Positions 62,541-64,000 of a DNA stretch of 64,000 nt are shown in pieces. The notes beneath the pieces were generated by a model. That model had not been told where the DNA came from. It ran no database searches and saw only the letters and a list, made by a program, of their open reading frames with translations. The position numbers and the translations under genes are program-made. Location: NCBI GenBank assembly GCA_028551475.1, contig CM052361.1, positions 10,981,501 through 11,045,500 of the forward strand. The letters are read 5' to 3'. How positions within the stretch are numbered: the first letter of the stretch is position 1; the number at the start of each line of letters is the position of its first letter. The stretch is from Casuarina equisetifolia (taxonomy: Eukaryota; Streptophyta; Magnoliopsida; Fagales; Casuarinaceae).

Positions 62541-63699
62541 CCCGCCCCCCCACAACCCCCCTCTCTTCAAATTTTGGTTCTAAGTGCTTCAATGGAACAA
62601 GTGCATTTGCCTGACATTGAATTGTTGACGAATGATTAGACCAAACAATCTCATCTTAATTGCATATACACTTATAGCCCAAGTTGTATGAAATCAACCA
62701 GAATGACGTGACCACAACAAGAAACAAGTATCCAGTGCAGATGAAGACTAATAAATGTAACTTAGGCCCTTTGAACAGAAGACATATGTTTCAAAAAGAA
62801 CAAATGCAGCGATCTATATGTCTGGGAACGACAACAATAATAAAGCATTTGGCTTCAAGAATGAATGTGCACATGACCAGGTGGCAGGCAACAATGAAAG
62901 ATGTTAAGTTTTACTCTACCAAGAGAAATTTTAGGAATTCTTTCCATATATGCACATCACAAGGTAAAAATCCCATTGGGGCTATTTTACTTGATCAACT
63001 CATTAATACCTTAATATAGCATTTGATTTTCATCATAGAAAAAAAAAAATTACTGCTTAAACAAGAATCAGTACCTTCCAGGTAGAACCTTAGCTATTTC
63101 AGCCCATTTGTTCCCATGCATCCGATGGGCTTTCATGAGAGCTAATTCCTCCTCTAAAGTCCAAGGATCCTTTTTAATATCCGGATTCAAATGATTGTGC
63201 CACCTGCATTAATCAGAAACATGTCTTCCATAAGTAGAAGCAGAATTTGACCCGTTTCATTGCTAATAACTTTAAATCATAATCACATCCCTCACATAAA
63301 ACCAGGAGAAAGAGCTCCCAAGACCATATTTTGGATAAGATTATCAATTATTACAAACAGAATAAAGTAAACAAAGCTAGCCAGCTATTATCATCACTTG
63401 TAAAAGCTACCTTTCGCGGCATTGTTTTCCTATCCGACCAGGCAAGGACTTTGCTATCAGAGACCATTTTGTAGGCCCATATTTCTTTACCAGTTCAATT
63501 ATTTTATCATCCTCCTACAAGCAACACAAGGAACAAGATTTAATACTTGAATCACAAAATGCAAGACAGAAAATATGACAAAAAGGAAAAGGAATTTAGC
63601 CAACCTCTTGAGTCCAAGGTCCTTTCACAAGCTCTGGATTTAGAACTTTCTGCCATCGATGAAGACATTGAACTTCTGATCTATCAGGAAAAAATTCAG
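61135..63699 (-). CDS. R1R2R3-type MYB transcription factor (MYB3R), 5' part outside window
   Basis: Visible exons on the reverse strand: 63605-63699, 63411-63514, 63075-63203 and 61135-62317, joined at consistent phases for about 502 residues. The first holds the end of R1 (EFFPDRSEVQCLHRWQKVLNP) and the start of R2. R2 (KGPWTQEEDD...CRERWHNHLNP) and R3 (KKDPWTLEEE...NAIKNHWNSSLKKK) follow with their tryptophans in place. After the MYB domain a long Ser/Asn-rich region has degenerate NxGINxEPK-type repeats (about 61800-61930), then a conserved MYB3R segment (PPYRLRSKRTAVFKSVEKQL, about 61230-61310). MYB3R proteins bind MSA elements and control G2/M genes. The short C-terminus suits the MYB3R3/MYB3R5 type, but subgroup is uncertain. 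No defect was seen. Confidence 0.9.
62508..62563. repeat. (CT)n and C-rich tract inside a MYB3R intron
   Basis: About 15 CT dinucleotides followed by C runs of six, seven and six with small interruptions. It lies in the intron between 62318 and 63074, so the pre-mRNA would carry GA repeats and G runs. Confidence 0.9.
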
Positions 63700-64000
63700 C
63701 TGCAAATACATTTTAGTACAACATTAGATCAGTTTCATGAGTTTTTAAGCAGAATATATACAACAGTATGAATACTAGATATTCTAATGTAAGCATTGAT
63801 GCCTTCCTCATGGTGTAACACAAACTATTATATAACCTTCTCCTTTTATTTCCTTTTTTTTTTTTTCTCCCCCTTCAGGGATAAGGATTGATATTTGCTT
63901 GAATTAATGTTAAAAGTATAATACCTAAAGATAAGGGTAATATCATGCATTCATAATGATTAATATGATAACACATCAGACGCTCCAGTAGTTTTTGTTT
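63700..64000 (-). other. MYB3R intron running off the window
   Basis: Precedes the exon at 63605-63699 on the reverse strand. T-rich tract at 63849-63870. The exons for the rest of R1 and the N-terminus must lie beyond the right edge. Confidence 0.6.

Noticed and set aside
1..64000. CRISPR arrays, rRNA genes, bacterial-type operons
   Set aside because: None seen; the direct repeats here are LTRs, tandem units or microsatellites.

Overview
This is plant nuclear DNA, most likely from a eudicot. The evidence is two conserved plant genes with GT-AG introns (a PRT6-type ubiquitin ligase and an R1R2R3-MYB), Ty1/copia and Ty3/gypsy LTR retrotransposons with plant-type primer-binding sites, and AT-rich intergenic DNA. 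The species cannot be named from the sequence alone.

Positions 1-38449 are a tandem segmental array. The sequence at position 1 recurs near 22250 and again near 36690. The block ending at 1793 recurs ending at 23889 and at 38449, so the window holds the tail of one unit (1-1793), a full unit 1 (1794-23889) and a full unit 2 (23890-38449). Unit 1 carries a nested gypsy insertion (3821-9399) and a copia insertion (11817-17524); both sites are empty in unit 2. Unit 2 carries a 3'-truncated copia (about 29256-34446) joined to a deletion of about 1.74 kb. Without these insertions both units come to roughly 11 kb. Each unit also holds an older minus-strand copia relic and a fold-back LTR fragment.

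The array carries a family of small secreted proteins. The most striking (18206-18637, 143 aa) has a signal peptide followed by three 36-residue repeats, each with a Cys-X10-Cys motif of the form PCxxIPxxxKxHC. I read it as a multi-peptide precursor resembling the CTNIP/SCREW phytocytokines. Two 71-aa relatives (20970-21185 and 35585-35800) share the signal peptide, the RPLDDMK pro-region and the FPQ...PPSAP..xTHIP core but lack both motif cysteines. In unit 2 the three-repeat gene is missing, cut at its TATA region. The array appears to continue to the left of the window, so a further 71-aa paralogue is predicted about 1.1 kb before position 1.

Positions 38450-45410 hold a short unassigned segment, a degenerate minus-strand copia element with both LTRs (38823-44317) and the PRT6 upstream region with a GT/GA microsatellite and two short upstream ORFs. 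Positions 45411-56781 are a PRT6 orthologue that I assemble as 17 exons with phases that all agree, giving 2065 aa, with an N-terminal UBR box, a split RING and a C-terminal UBR autoinhibitory region. Downstream come about 4.3 kb of mostly featureless intergenic DNA and then the 3' part of a MYB3R gene on the minus strand (61135-63699). Its 5' exons lie beyond the right edge.

PRT6 (Arg/N-degron turnover, oxygen sensing) and MYB3R (G2/M transcription) are conserved single genes with no evident functional link to the peptide array. The array is the accessory, fast-changing part of the window.
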